Positions 34,049 to 42,530 are shown, counted from the stretch's first letter. The stretch is DNA of 64,000 bases from Clostridiales bacterium Firm_07 (GCA_001604005.1 LVAM01000017.1:50858-114857), one strand, 5' to 3'. Numbers and translations are program-made. Notes: generated by a model from the sequence alone, not told the origin.

Positions 34049-34248
34049 TTGAAACGACAGGAAACAAATCAGATTGAAATTGATCTATCCACAAGCAAAA
34101 CGGTACGGCTACCGTTTGAAGAAAACAGCCAGATTATTACAACCGCCGCCGGATTTTGACCAACAAATTTCTGGATCACGTTCGTGTTGGCGGTAATGTT
34201 AAAAATCTGACGCCGGATCAAATCTTCGGTAGAAAGGAAAAAAGATGA
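34049..34248 (+). pseudogene. Small recombinase-operon gene broken by a one-base deletion
   Basis: The frame reads (TTG start) MKRQETNQIEIDLSTSKT then VRLPFEENSQIITTAAGF and stops at TGA (34157-34159). Restoring one T in the TTTT run continues as TNKFLDHVRVGGNVKNL then TPDQIFGRKEKR. It ends at a TGA that overlaps the ATG of the recombinase by four bases, which is the expected operon coupling. The intact product would be about 66 aa. Family not recognised. SD spacing to the TTG is poor, so the true start is uncertain. Confidence 0.5.
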
Positions 34249-35764
34249 AAAAGGTTGCAGTTATTTATGCAAGATTCAGCTCGCACGCACAAACAGAGCA
34301 ATCCATTGAGGGGTAGCTTCGGGAATGTTATGAATATGCCAAAAGAAATGATTTGACAGTCATTGCCGAATATATCGACCGGGCATTAACGGGGACATCG
34401 GATAAGCGCCCGCAGTTTCTGAAAATGATTGAGGACAGCAAGAAAAAGAACTTTGCGTTTGTTTTGGTCTATCAATTAGACCGCTTTGCACGCAACCGCT
34501 ACGACAGCGCGACCTACAAAGCAAAACTCAAAAAGAATGGGGTGCGTGTTCTTTCCGCAAAGGAAAACATCTCCAATGACGCGAGCGGCATTCTGATCGA
34601 GGGAGTATTGGAAAGCATGGCGGAGTATTACTCCGCCGAGCTTTCCCAAAAGACAAAGCGAGGTGTTAGGGAAAGCTTGCTGAAAGGCAATTCCATCGGC
34701 GGCTACACCCTGCTGGGGTATGACGTTGTCAATAAAAAATGGCAGGTCAATCCTGCCGAAGCCGAAGTTGTCCGAAATATTTTTGAGTGGTATCACAACG
34801 GCGAAAAAGGGAAAGAAATCATTGATCGGTTAAACCGGCAGGGGATCAAACCCAAATACGGCGAGAAATTTACGATGAATACGTTTGTGCGGATCATCCG
34901 AAACGAAAAGTATATCGGCAGAATCACGGTGGACTACGTGCTGTATCCCGACGTTGTTCCACCGATCGTAGATGAAAAATTGTTCCGCGCATGCAACGCG
35001 ATGATGGACGAACATAAGCACCGGCAACGCGAAACAAAATGCGAAAAGCCGTATCTGTTGAGCGGCAAAATGTTCTGTGGATATTGTGGCTCCGCCATAA
35101 CCGCTGAAACGGGAACAAGCCAAAACGGACAGGTCTATCACTATTACAAATGCTATGACAGAAAGTTAAAGTCAAACGATTGCAGAAAGAAAAATATCAA
35201 GCAAAGCGAAGTGGAAGATCTTGTTTTCGGCGCGACCGTAGATTACGTTTTAACGCCGTCCGTAATTGACAAAATTTCAAGGATCGTGGTGGAAAGGTTC
35301 AATGCGGAAATTGAAAAATCGGCTGCGCTTGCCGCTTATGAAAACGAGCTGAAAACCGTGAAAAGATCCATCGGGAAAATCATGGCGGCAATCGAGGACG
35401 GAATTTACACCAAAAGCACAAAGGAAAAACTGCTGTCTCTGGAAGCGGCACAAGAAGATTTGGAAGCACGAATCACAATCGAAAAGGCAAAGCAGATCAA
35501 ACCGCTTGAACTCTGCGACACAAAAGCGTTCCTAAATTATTTCGCGCACAAAAAATATCAAAACGACGAAGAGAAAAACGAATTTTTCAACTCGTTCATC
35601 AACCGCGTGATCCTGTTCGACGACAGGGCGATTATCCTTTACAACACCAATAAAAGGGAAACAAAGCATCTCAAAAAGCAGGAACTTTTGGAAATCACGA
35701 ACGGCAAAAACGACGACATAAAAGAAAACCCGTTTGAACCTGAAAAGTTCAAACGAGTTTCTGT

Positions 35765-35786
<22 letters not shown>
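34245..35786 (+). pseudogene. Large serine recombinase (TnpX-like) with an amber codon at codon 24
   Basis: Site-specific recombinase of 513 codons. It begins MKKVAVIYARFSSHAQTEQ with the catalytic-serine motif YARFSS, then hits TAG at 34314-34316, where relatives have glutamine (SIEGQLRECYEYA); a CAG to TAG change explains it. After the stop the resolvase domain is intact (VLVYQLDRFARNRYDS), followed by the Recombinase domain, the zinc ribbon (CGYCGSAITAETG and CYDRKLKSNDC) and a coiled coil. The C-terminus, KFKRVSVGCGGGI, is translated from the tRNA-fMet terminator and gene, so the original end is missing. TAG is used as a normal stop elsewhere here, so the gene is probably inactive. Confidence 0.85.
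35731..35755 (-). terminator. Terminator of the tRNA-Leu/tRNA-fMet unit
   Basis: A 9-bp stem (CGTTTGAAC and complement) around seven bases. On the minus strand it is followed by GGGTTTTCTTTT. It lies inside the 3' end of the recombinase frame. Confidence 0.78.
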
Positions 35787-35842
<56 letters not shown>

Positions 35843-35853
35843 ATATGAAATTG

Positions 35854-35941
35854 TGGTGCCGGAAGCCGGGATCGAACCGGTACGATACTGTGTATCACGG
35901 GATTTTAAGTCCCGGGCGTCTGCCAATTCCGCCATTCCGGC
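35854..35941 (-). tRNA. tRNA-Leu (TAA)
   Basis: 88 bases with CCA. Acceptor GCCGGAA/TTCCGGC, anticodon loop CTTAAAA giving TAA, and a class II long variable arm (GTGATACACAGTATCGT) as leucine tRNAs have. First gene of the unit; 11 bases separate it from tRNA-fMet. Confidence 0.96.
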
Positions 35942-35981
35942 ATTGCGGCAAACTCAAAGGCTTCCCCCTGAATGCTCATCT

Positions 35982-36010
35982 ATTATAGCACACGCCTGCG
36001 TCCTTGTCAA
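35982..36010 (-). promoter_or_regulatory. Promoter of the tRNA-Leu/tRNA-fMet unit
   Basis: Minus strand TTGACA, 17 bases ending GTGTGC, TATAAT: both hexamers are consensus. Confidence 0.88.
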
Positions 36011-36031
36011 CCCCCTCGCGCGAAAAACTTA

Positions 36032-36060
36032 TTGACAAAATCCGCACCCGGTACTATACT
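36032..36060 (+). promoter_or_regulatory. SigA-type promoter of the rRNA methyltransferase
   Basis: TTGACA, 17 bases, TATACT, about 60 bases before the start. Confidence 0.85.
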
Positions 36061-36120
36061 TGTTGTAGCGTTTCGCGCGTGCTTTGGCGCGAAAAAGTGT
36101 GATTTTAGGGGGTGAATATC

Positions 36121-37482
36121 GTGTTGCCGCAAGATTTTCTGGATCGTATGCGCCGATTACCCGGGCTTGATCTTGACGCTTTCCTTGCCGCGCTGGACGC
36201 TCCCGCCGTGCGGGCATTCCGCGTCAACACATTGAAAACCGATGCGGAGCATTTGTTTCCTTTGCTCCCGTTTGCTCCTGCCCCGATCCCGTTTGCGCCG
36301 AACGCTTTTTTTGCCCCCGACGACAAGGTGGGCGGGCTTGCCGCCCATCACGCGGGGGGAATGTATATGCAGGATCCTTCCGCCATTTTTACGGTTTTGT
36401 GCGCGGACCTTGCGCCCGACGCGCGCGTGGCGGATCTTTGCGCCGCACCGGGCGGGAAATCCACGCAACTTGCCGCCATGATCCCCGACGGCATATTGCT
36501 CTCCAACGAATATGTGCCGGAACGGTGTCGGATTTTGCAGGGAAATATCGAACGACTCGGCATCAAAAACGCGGTCGTGACAAATCTATCCACCGCCGAC
36601 ATTGCAAAGGATTACGGCGCTTTTTTTGATTTCGTACTTGTGGACGCGCCTTGCTCCGGCGAAGGTATGTTCCGCAAATATCCGATAGCCGTGTCCGAGT
36701 GGAGCGTGGAAAACGTACGGCTTTGTGCCAAACGGCAACGGGAGATTTTGGAAAACGCCGCCGCGCTGACGCGCTCCGGCGGCAAACTGCTTTATTCCAC
36801 CTGCACTTTTTCCGTAGAGGAAAACGAAGAAAATATCGACAACTTTCTCTCGGCACACAAAGATTTTTCGCTTCTTCCCGTCCCGGCGTCTTTGGCGGCG
36901 GTGAGCGCAGACGGCATCACGTTGCCCTCGTTTTCTCACGATATGTCGCCTGCGCGTCGCTTCTATCCGCACCTTGCCCCGGGTGAAGGGCAGTTTGTGG
37001 CGTTGCTTCAACGAAGCGAAGAGGGTATGTCGCCCTTGCCAAAGCACCCGCCGTTGATGCCCATTTCCGGAAAAGACGCGGAAACGGTATCGGATTTTTT
37101 GCAAAACGTCTTGCAAACTTCCCCGAGCGGAGTACCGATTTGTTTGCGAGATACCGTATATTTGGCACCGGCTCTGCCGCTCCCTTCGCGCGGCGTGTTT
37201 GCGGCGGGAGTGGCAATCGGAACGCTTGCCAAAAACCGTCTGATCCCGCATCACCACTTTTTCAGCGCCTACGGCGCCGATTTTCGCCGTCGCCTGCGCC
37301 TTGCTCCCGATGACGTGCGTCTTGCGCGCTATCTTGCCGGCGAGGAGATCGACGCGCCGAAATTGATCGGAAACGACGGCTTTGCCGCCGTATTTGCCGG
37401 CGATATTCCGCTCGGCGGCGGAAAGGCAGTCGCCGGACGCCTGAAAAACCACTACCCCAAAGGGCTGCGCTCGCGGGCATAA
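36121..37482 (+). CDS. RsmF/NOL1-NOP2-Sun family rRNA (cytosine-C5) methyltransferase
   Basis: 453-aa RNA m5C methyltransferase, likely acting on 16S rRNA. AdoMet motif DLCAAPGGKSTQLA, motif IV with a cysteine (VDAPCSGEGMF) and motif VI with the catalytic cysteine (YSTCTFSVEENE). The C-terminal 170 residues match the RsmF-specific extension with a PUA-like end. The start is GTG after AGGGGGTG with six-base spacing; the in-frame GTG nine bases earlier is part of that SD. RsmB is less likely because no NusB-like N-terminal domain is present. Confidence 0.9.
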   Translation: MLPQDFLDRMRRLPGLDLDAFLAALDAPAVRAFRVNTLKTDAEHLFPLLPFAPAPIPFAPNAFFAPDDKVGGLAAHHAGGMYMQDPSAIFTVLCADLAPDARVADLCAAPGGKSTQLAAMIPDGILLSNEYVPERCRILQGNIERLGIKNAVVTNLSTADIAKDYGAFFDFVLVDAPCSGEGMFRKYPIAVSEWSVENVRLCAKRQREILENAAALTRSGGKLLYSTCTFSVEENEENIDNFLSAHKDFSLLPVPASLAAVSADGITLPSFSHDMSPARRFYPHLAPGEGQFVALLQRSEEGMSPLPKHPPLMPISGKDAETVSDFLQNVLQTSPSGVPICLRDTVYLAPALPLPSRGVFAAGVAIGTLAKNRLIPHHHFFSAYGADFRRRLRLAPDDVRLARYLAGEEIDAPKLIGNDGFAAVFAGDIPLGGGKAVAGRLKNHYPKGLRSRA

Positions 37483-37516
37483 CCAAGAAGGTATCATTTA
37501 TAATTCATAATTCAAA

Positions 37517-37545
37517 GGGCGCTTTCCTCACGAAAGCGCCCGCTT
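37517..37545. terminator. Bidirectional intrinsic terminator
   Basis: GGGCGCTTTC and complement around CTCAC, followed by GCTTTTATTTTT. Between the convergent methyltransferase and Nudix genes. Confidence 0.85.
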
Positions 37546-38094
37546 TTATTTTTGTTGTTGAAAACGGTAATAGCCCCGCAGGATCGCGGCCTGCGTTTTG
37601 CCGTCGGGGATCTCCCCCGCAAGGACGGCACGCGCCGCTTCGTCAAGCGGCATCGTAAAAACTTCCAGCATTTCGTCTTCATCGAGGTGCCGCGCGCCGC
37701 CGCTTTCAAAGCCGGTGGCAAGGAACATCCAAATTCGCTCTCCCAAAATAGCGGGGGAACCGTAATATTCTCCCAACAGCTCCATTTTGCGCGGCACGAT
37801 GCCGGTTTCCTCACGCAGTTCCCGCAACGCCGCTTCGCGCGGATCTTCCCCCGGCGTGTCGAGCTTCCCCGCCGGAATTTCGATCAACACTTTATGAAAC
37901 GGATAACGGTATTGCCTTTCAAGTACCACTTCTCCGCGGTCGTTGACGGCAAGGACGCAAACCGCGCCGATATGTCGAATGTATTCTCTGGTGGATGCCA
38001 CGCCGTTCGGAAGCGACACACCGTCCACGTATAAATGCACGACGCGCCCGTCATACACAAGGCGTGAAGAGGTCGTCTTTTCTGTCATATCCAT
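37546..38094 (-). CDS. nudF: Nudix hydrolase, ADP-ribose pyrophosphatase type
   Basis: 182-aa hydrolase that cleaves ADP-ribose to AMP and ribose 5-phosphate (NudF/YqkG type). The Nudix box is intact: GEDPREAALRELREETGI, with the REXXEE core. The upstream strand EIPAGKLD is typical of ADP-ribose enzymes, as is GRHL-like ARHLDEDEMLEV downstream. Start ATG after GCGAGGTGATAACG; a longer frame upstream overlaps the HAD gene. 19 bases downstream of that gene and probably co-transcribed. Confidence 0.9.
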   Translation of the reverse strand: MDMTEKTTSSRLVYDGRVVHLYVDGVSLPNGVASTREYIRHIGAVCVLAVNDRGEVVLERQYRYPFHKVLIEIPAGKLDTPGEDPREAALRELREETGIVPRKMELLGEYYGSPAILGERIWMFLATGFESGGARHLDEDEMLEVFTMPLDEAARAVLAGEIPDGKTQAAILRGYYRFQQQK

Positions 38095-38113
38095 CGTTAT
38101 CACCTCGCTTTTC

Positions 38114-38926
38114 TCATAGCGTTTCGTGGCTTCCCAAAAACGGAATGATCTCGCCGCAATCCCGCAGAACAAGATCGGGACGCTCTTTTGAAGCCGCCAA
38201 AATCTTTTCGTCTGTCTCTCCGCTCATCACCAACACGCTGACACATCCGGCGGCGATCCCGCACGCGACGTCGGTATAGATGCGATCGCCGATCACGGCG
38301 GTGCGCCGCGGCGAAACGCCGTATTTCTCCATTGCGAAGCGCGGGAGAAAGGGCTGCGGTTTGCCGATCACAAAGGGGCGTTTTCGCGTAGCGTTAAAGA
38401 CCATATCGCACACACTGCCGCAATCCGGCACGCTGCCGAACTCCGTCGGACACACATAATCGGGGTTGGTGGCGATATACGGCAGATCGCGCGTGGAGAG
38501 CAGGTAGCAAATATCGCGCAGTTTTTCAAAAGTCAGTTCGGTATCAAAGCCCATCACGATGCAATCGGTCGCGTCGGGATCGTTCGTCACGCGCAACCCC
38601 GCGCGTTCCAATTCTTCGCGCAAAGAGCGCGTGCCGCACACATAAAGCCGCGCATCGGGGTAGTGTTCTCCAAGATACCGCGCCGTCGCCTGCGAGGAGG
38701 TGACAAACTCTTCTTCGTCGGCTTTGATACCGAGCCGCGCCAGTTTCCCGACATAGTCCGCCACACTGCGCGAGGAATTGTTGGTCATAAACAAATACCG
38801 TTTGCCGCTGTTTTTGACGGCGGCGAGAAACGGCAACGTAAAATCAAACAAGCGGTCGCCCAAATAGAGCGTGCCGTCCATATCGAGCAAAAAAAGGTCG
38901 ACGTCGGATAAAATGCGCTTGTCCAT
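38114..38926 (-). CDS. HAD-superfamily phosphatase, subfamily IIA (NagD/PGP-like)
   Basis: 270-aa sugar- or nucleotide-phosphate phosphatase. Motif I LFLLDMDGTLYLG with both aspartates, motif II LFMTNNSSRS, a class IIA cap, and motif III/IV GKPQPFLP plus VIGDRIYTDVACG. The start is ATG after GAGGTAGCG, nine codons into the longest open frame. Operon head for the Nudix gene. Substrate unknown; AraL/NagD-type activities (p-nitrophenyl phosphate, sugar phosphates) are typical. Confidence 0.9.
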   Translation of the reverse strand: MDKRILSDVDLFLLDMDGTLYLGDRLFDFTLPFLAAVKNSGKRYLFMTNNSSRSVADYVGKLARLGIKADEEEFVTSSQATARYLGEHYPDARLYVCGTRSLREELERAGLRVTNDPDATDCIVMGFDTELTFEKLRDICYLLSTRDLPYIATNPDYVCPTEFGSVPDCGSVCDMVFNATRKRPFVIGKPQPFLPRFAMEKYGVSPRRTAVIGDRIYTDVACGIAAGCVSVLVMSGETDEKILAASKERPDLVLRDCGEIIPFLGSHETL

Positions 38927-38970
38927 CGCTACCTCGTTTCCGTCGCTTGTCAAAAAGCGGCAAATACTTC

Positions 38971-39008
38971 AAAAGCGGTGATCTGTCAACAGACAAATCA
39001 CCGCTTTT
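38971..39008. terminator. Terminator of tRNA-Ala
   Basis: AAAAGCGGTGAT pairs with ATCACCGCTTTT, and CTGTC with GACAA partly, around AACA. T-rich on both strands. Confidence 0.8.
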
Positions 39009-39057
39009 CAAATCGGAAAATGCCACGCGCGCCCGTTTGGGCACGGGCACTGCCCGT

Positions 39058-39133
<76 letters not shown>

Positions 39134-39163
39134 GAAAACGCACGGTATTTGCCGTACCGCTTT

Positions 39164-39192
39164 ATTATAGCATAAGAGATGCCGCTTTGCAA
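39164..39192 (-). promoter_or_regulatory. Promoter of tRNA-Ala
   Basis: Minus strand TTGCAA, 17 bases ending TATGC, TATAAT. Confidence 0.82.
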
Positions 39193-39210
39193 GTCTTTTA
39201 CAAAATTTTT

Positions 39211-40950
39211 TTACACAGCAAAAAAGAGTGCCGTTCGATACACGAGAAAAGCCGCCGCATACGAGAGGAGAAATTCTCGCGCCAACACGAAAACCGTTTT
39301 TTTGACGCCGATCTCGCGCCGCAGAGCGGAAAGCGTTGCCACACAAGGAAAATACGCGGTAAAAAAGGTCAGAAACGAAAGCGCGCCCGCGGGCGTCAGG
39401 AAAATCGTGAGACGCGTAAGATCGCCGCCTGTAAAGACCCCAAGCGCCGCCAGCGTCGCCTCTTTGGCGCCTATCCCCGCAAAAAGCGCGGCGGCAAATT
39501 GCCACTTTCCGAATCCAAGCGGAGAAAAGAGAACCGCCGCGCGCCCGCAGAGAAACGCGAGCAAACTCTCTTCTGAGGAGTGAGCAAGTGTCAAACGAGG
39601 CGACAGGCGCGAAAGCAAAGAAAAAAGGAGCATAAAAAGCAAAATGCCGCCACCGGCACGAGAGAGGAAGTGCCCTGTGCGACGCGCCGCCGTTTTTGCC
39701 GATTTGACGGCAGACGGTATGCGAAATCGAGGTAATTCCAACAGCAAAGAAAGTTGATTCTTTCTCGTTTTCGAGCCGAAAAACGCCGTCAACAGAAAGA
39801 GCACAACACCGCTGCCCGCCGCGATGCAAAGCGGAAAAATCGGAAAGCGAAAAAAGACGGCGGAGAGCGCCGCGAGCACCGAAAGCCGTGCCGAACAAGC
39901 GACGAACGGCAAAAGCGCGGCAGTACGCACGCGCAAAGACGAAGATTCGATATGCCGGCAGGAGAGGACGGCTGGCACCGAGCAGCCGAAACCCAAAAGG
40001 AGCGGAACGGCGGCGTCTCCGCGCAAACCGAAAAAGGCGAGCGGCGGATGAAAAAGAGCGGCAACGCGTGAGAGGTAGCCGCTGTCCTCCGCGATCGCCA
40101 ACAGGAAAAAGAGCACGAAAAGCCGCGGCACGAAACCGCATATCGCGCCGAGCCCACCGCAAACGCCTTCGCCGATCACGCTTTGCCAAAAAAGCGGCAA
40201 ACGTGCCGCCGCGCGCCCGATAAGTGCCCGAACGGGTGTGAAAACGACTGCGGAAAAGCCGTTTGCGAGCGCATTGCCGAGCGCCCCGAACGAGAGCGTC
40301 AGCAACGCGACGAAAAACAAGAAAAAAGCAAAAGTTCCGCCAAGCGGCGAGAGCAAAAGGCGATCGACGCGGGACAAACATATGTTTTGTTCTTTTTGGA
40401 GAAAGAGACTGCGCGCCTCCCGCTGCCATCCGACGCGCGGCGTGGGAGCACATTTGCCGCAAACCGAGCAAGCGGGCGGGTTTTGCAGAAACGAAAGAAG
40501 GGCGGGAACGCCCGCGCCGCGCCGTGCGTCGACCGCGAACACCGGCACGCCGAGAAGAGCGGAAAGTGATTCTTGCGGGATCTTTTGACCGTCTTTTTCA
40601 AACTCGTCCCGCATCGTCAGCACCACCGCAAGTGAAAAACGTGGGCAAACGGTATCGAAAAGCGCCAGTTGGCGCGGGATCTGCATACTATCCGCGACAA
40701 GCAGAACGAAATCGGGTTTTTCCGACGAGAGCGCGTCCAGCGCCACTCTTTCGTCCTTGCCGCGCGGCGAGGCACCGTACACGCCGGGGAGATCCAACAC
40801 TTCGGTTTTGCCGCTTGTCCCGCGCAAAATGCCGCGCGTGACGCCGACGCTGACGCCCGCGCGATTACCGGTCTCCGCGTGCGCGCGTGTCAGGCGGTTA
40901 AAAAGCGTGGATTTGCCGCAATTCGGTGCACCGAGCAAGGCGATCTTCAT
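39211..40950 (-). CDS. feoB: FeoB, ferrous iron transporter
   Basis: 579-aa Fe2+ permease with an N-terminal GTPase. G1 is GAPNCGKSTLFN (residues 8-19) and G3 is DLPGVYG. The G4 position reads TMRDEFE instead of the usual NxxD, a variation found in some family members. CSVCGKC after the GTPase may bind metal. The membrane part has about 8-9 helices with GFGCSVPA and IGAKE motifs, the two Gate regions. At 579 aa it is on the short side for the family (600-800). Downstream of feoA by 30 bases. SD AGAGGAG. Confidence 0.93.
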   Translation of the reverse strand: MKIALLGAPNCGKSTLFNRLTRAHAETGNRAGVSVGVTRGILRGTSGKTEVLDLPGVYGASPRGKDERVALDALSSEKPDFVLLVADSMQIPRQLALFDTVCPRFSLAVVLTMRDEFEKDGQKIPQESLSALLGVPVFAVDARRGAGVPALLSFLQNPPACSVCGKCAPTPRVGWQREARSLFLQKEQNICLSRVDRLLLSPLGGTFAFFLFFVALLTLSFGALGNALANGFSAVVFTPVRALIGRAAARLPLFWQSVIGEGVCGGLGAICGFVPRLFVLFFLLAIAEDSGYLSRVAALFHPPLAFFGLRGDAAVPLLLGFGCSVPAVLSCRHIESSSLRVRTAALLPFVACSARLSVLAALSAVFFRFPIFPLCIAAGSGVVLFLLTAFFGSKTRKNQLSLLLELPRFRIPSAVKSAKTAARRTGHFLSRAGGGILLFMLLFSLLSRLSPRLTLAHSSEESLLAFLCGRAAVLFSPLGFGKWQFAAALFAGIGAKEATLAALGVFTGGDLTRLTIFLTPAGALSFLTFFTAYFPCVATLSALRREIGVKKTVFVLAREFLLSYAAAFLVYRTALFFAV

Positions 40951-40980
40951 ATTGGGGCTCCTCTCTCTTTTTACTCCATT

Positions 40981-41187
40981 TTATGTCCGGACACGCTCCG
41001 CTATGACCGCGCGGGCAAGGTCGCCGGAAAGCGCAAATTGAGCGCCCTCCGACCAAATGACAACGAGCGTCGGGCGGCGATACAGCAACACGATCTCGCT
41101 TCCTGCCGCGATCCCCAGTTCCGCAAGCGCGGCAGGCATATGTCGAAGAAGCGCATTTTCGCCTTCTTTAAGTTCCGATAAATATAT
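40981..41187 (-). CDS. feoA: FeoA-like protein, apparently starting at ATA
   Basis: About 68-aa SH3-like partner of FeoB. The recognisable domain is IYLSELKEGENALLRHMPAAL then AELGIAAGSEIVLLYRR, matching FeoA from its first strand on. The frame is open 39 codons further to an ATG at 41304, but that ATG lies beside the tRNA-Gln gene, has no SD, and its extension resembles nothing. By contrast GGAGG sits eight bases before an ATA exactly where FeoA proteins begin. No ATG, GTG or TTG occurs in frame near it. Start assignment is inference; the FeoA identity is firm. Confidence 0.78.
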   Translation of the reverse strand: MYLSELKEGENALLRHMPAALAELGIAAGSEIVLLYRRPTLVVIWSEGAQFALSGDLARAVIAERVRT

Positions 41188-41269
41188 GCGTCTCGCCTCC
41201 GTTCTTTTGTCATGATATGTTAAAAGTGCGCCGTTTGCCGGTTTTCGTCGGATATTTTTTGCAAAACTC

Positions 41270-41298
41270 TTGACATTCACCGTCTCGCCTGCTATAAT
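41270..41298 (+). promoter_or_regulatory. Consensus promoter of tRNA-Gln
   Basis: TTGACA, 17 bases ending CTGC, TATAAT: both hexamers are perfect. Confidence 0.9.
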
Positions 41299-41312
41299 GA
41301 ACAATGTTCAAT

Positions 41313-41388
41313 TGCGGCATCGCCAAGCGGTAAGGCAACGGACTCTGACTCCGTCATTCCCTAGGTTCGAATCCTAGTGCCGCAGCCA
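41313..41388 (+). tRNA. tRNA-Gln (CTG)
   Basis: 76 bases with CCA. Acceptor TGCGGCA/TGCCGCA with discriminator G, anticodon loop CTCTGAC giving CTG. D and T arms are regular. Confidence 0.95.
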
Positions 41389-41426
41389 AAGAAGAGCAGA
41401 TGGGCATTGCCCATCTGCTCTTCTTT
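41388..41426 (+). terminator. Terminator of tRNA-Gln
   Basis: An 18-bp inverted repeat (AAAGAAGAGCAGATGGGC and complement) around ATT, ending in TTCTTTC. Confidence 0.88.
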
Positions 41427-41537
41427 CGTTTGGTAACGCATTCGAACCTACGCCATTTGCGGCGACAGCGCAAATGGCATGATTTGCGCCACCGCCGCAG
41501 TTCAAAATCTTATGGAAGGGCGCAAATCGTGGTTCAA

Positions 41538-41557
41538 AATCCTAGTGCCGCAGCCAA
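41538..41557 (+). repeat. Direct repeat of the tRNA-Gln 3' end (att-like)
   Basis: The 20 bases AATCCTAGTGCCGCAGCCAA are identical to 41370-41389 at the end of the tRNA gene; a GGTTC precedes both. Duplicated tRNA 3' ends are what tyrosine-integrase insertions leave. Confidence 0.75.
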
Positions 41558-41870
41558 TTTGATACGCGCCCATAAGCGTTTTGCCGATGGGCGCGTATTG
41601 GATCCGATCCCTTAAACTGATAGCCGAGACGCTGATATCGGTATCGGGACAGCGACCTGTTTATATCCGGGATCGTGCCGGGGTTGCCCTTAAAGTTTAA
41701 CACGGTCAGCGCTGTTTGGAAGTTTGGGCGCTTATAAAATCCGACCCCATCGTCGCAATGAATAGGGAACGTGTCACGAAAGTGCTACACGATCTGCAGC
41801 CGTAAAAATCTTTCAGCAATTGTTTTACGGTGACCGCAACGGTTAATGACGGCTACGGAACTTCCGCTTT

Positions 41871-41903
41871 TTCAAAAAGGTCGGTCTCACCGACCTTTTT
41901 GAA
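41871..41903. terminator. Perfect 15-bp hairpin, bidirectional terminator
   Basis: TTCAAAAAGGTCGGT and complement around CTC. No gene ends immediately next to it, so it is probably left from a lost gene. Confidence 0.65.
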
Positions 41904-42099
41904 GTTCCCGTTCTTCTCGCTGTCGGCATCGCCGCAAAATATCACGCCGAGCAACGCGAGGCATATCACTCTATTTTGCTTCGGATTTTTTGAATACGAT
42001 TGAGGTTATCATTTGCCCGTATCTTTTTTCGGTCGCACAATCCAAAAGAAAGATCCCCCGCCAAACGGGGGATCTTTCTTTTTCTCACGCGGTTTGCCG

Positions 42100-42507
42100 T
42101 CATTTTCGGGACGGCAGGAGATCGGTCAGTTTTTTGGAATAGAAAAAGTTGTGTACCATTTCGTCATACTCCCGCCAGAGCGGCAAGGTTTTACATTGCC
42201 CCGCGCGCGGGCATTTTTCCGCGTTGGCGGAAAGGCACGCCACCGCGGCAAGCGTCCCCTCGGTCTTCTCGATGATCTCGCCTACGGAATACTCCGCCGC
42301 TTTGCGACAAAGCGTATACCCGCCGCCTTTGCCGCTGGATCCTTTGATAAGCCCCGCCCCCACAAGATCTTTTACAATGATCTCCAAATATTTTTTGGAG
42401 ATCTCCTGCCTCTCGGCAATATCTTTGAGCGGTACAAAACCGTTTGCCGCGTGTTCCGCGAGATCCAACATCACGCGCAGAGCGTAGCGCCCTTTTGTCG
42501 AAATCAT
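42100..42507 (-). CDS. iscR: Rrf2-family Fe-S regulator (IscR-like)
   Basis: 135-aa transcription factor sensing iron-sulfur status. The N-terminal winged helix (MISTKGRYALRVMLDLAEH, then EISKKYLEIIVKDLVGAGLI) is the Rrf2 DNA reader, and GSSGKGGGYTL is its wing. Three cysteines in CLSANAEKCPRAGQC can hold the [2Fe-2S] cluster. Divergent from iscS with about 150 bases between starts, so it likely controls both promoters. The internal ATG after AAGGGGGCGACGAT is preferred over the longest frame. Confidence 0.9.
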   Translation of the reverse strand: MISTKGRYALRVMLDLAEHAANGFVPLKDIAERQEISKKYLEIIVKDLVGAGLIKGSSGKGGGYTLCRKAAEYSVGEIIEKTEGTLAAVACLSANAEKCPRAGQCKTLPLWREYDEMVHNFFYSKKLTDLLPSRK

Positions 42508-42530
42508 ATCGTCGCCCCCTTCTTTTACAT

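Larger units (their letters stand above)
41427..42099. other. Gene-free stretch downstream of tRNA-Gln
   Basis: About 670 bases without a convincing gene. It contains a copy of the tRNA-Gln 3' end, two inverted repeats built on GCGCAAAT (41452-41530), TACGCGCCCAT/ATGGGCGCGTA (41563-41597) and a strong terminator near 41.88 kb. On the minus strand about 80 codons are open between 41.80 and 41.54 kb, without a start and unlike any family I know. It looks like a decayed insertion. Confidence 0.5.

Noticed and set aside
34314..34316. TAG read as glutamine (recoded genetic code)
   Set aside because: TAG ends other intact genes in the same island (24630-24632 after the AAA/DUF4143 gene; complement of 19647-19649), so it is a normal stop here.
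41188..41304. ATG start for feoA at 41304
   Set aside because: No SD, placed beside the tRNA-Gln gene with an N-terminal extension unlike FeoA that runs through the tRNA promoter. The ATA with an ideal SD fits the family better.
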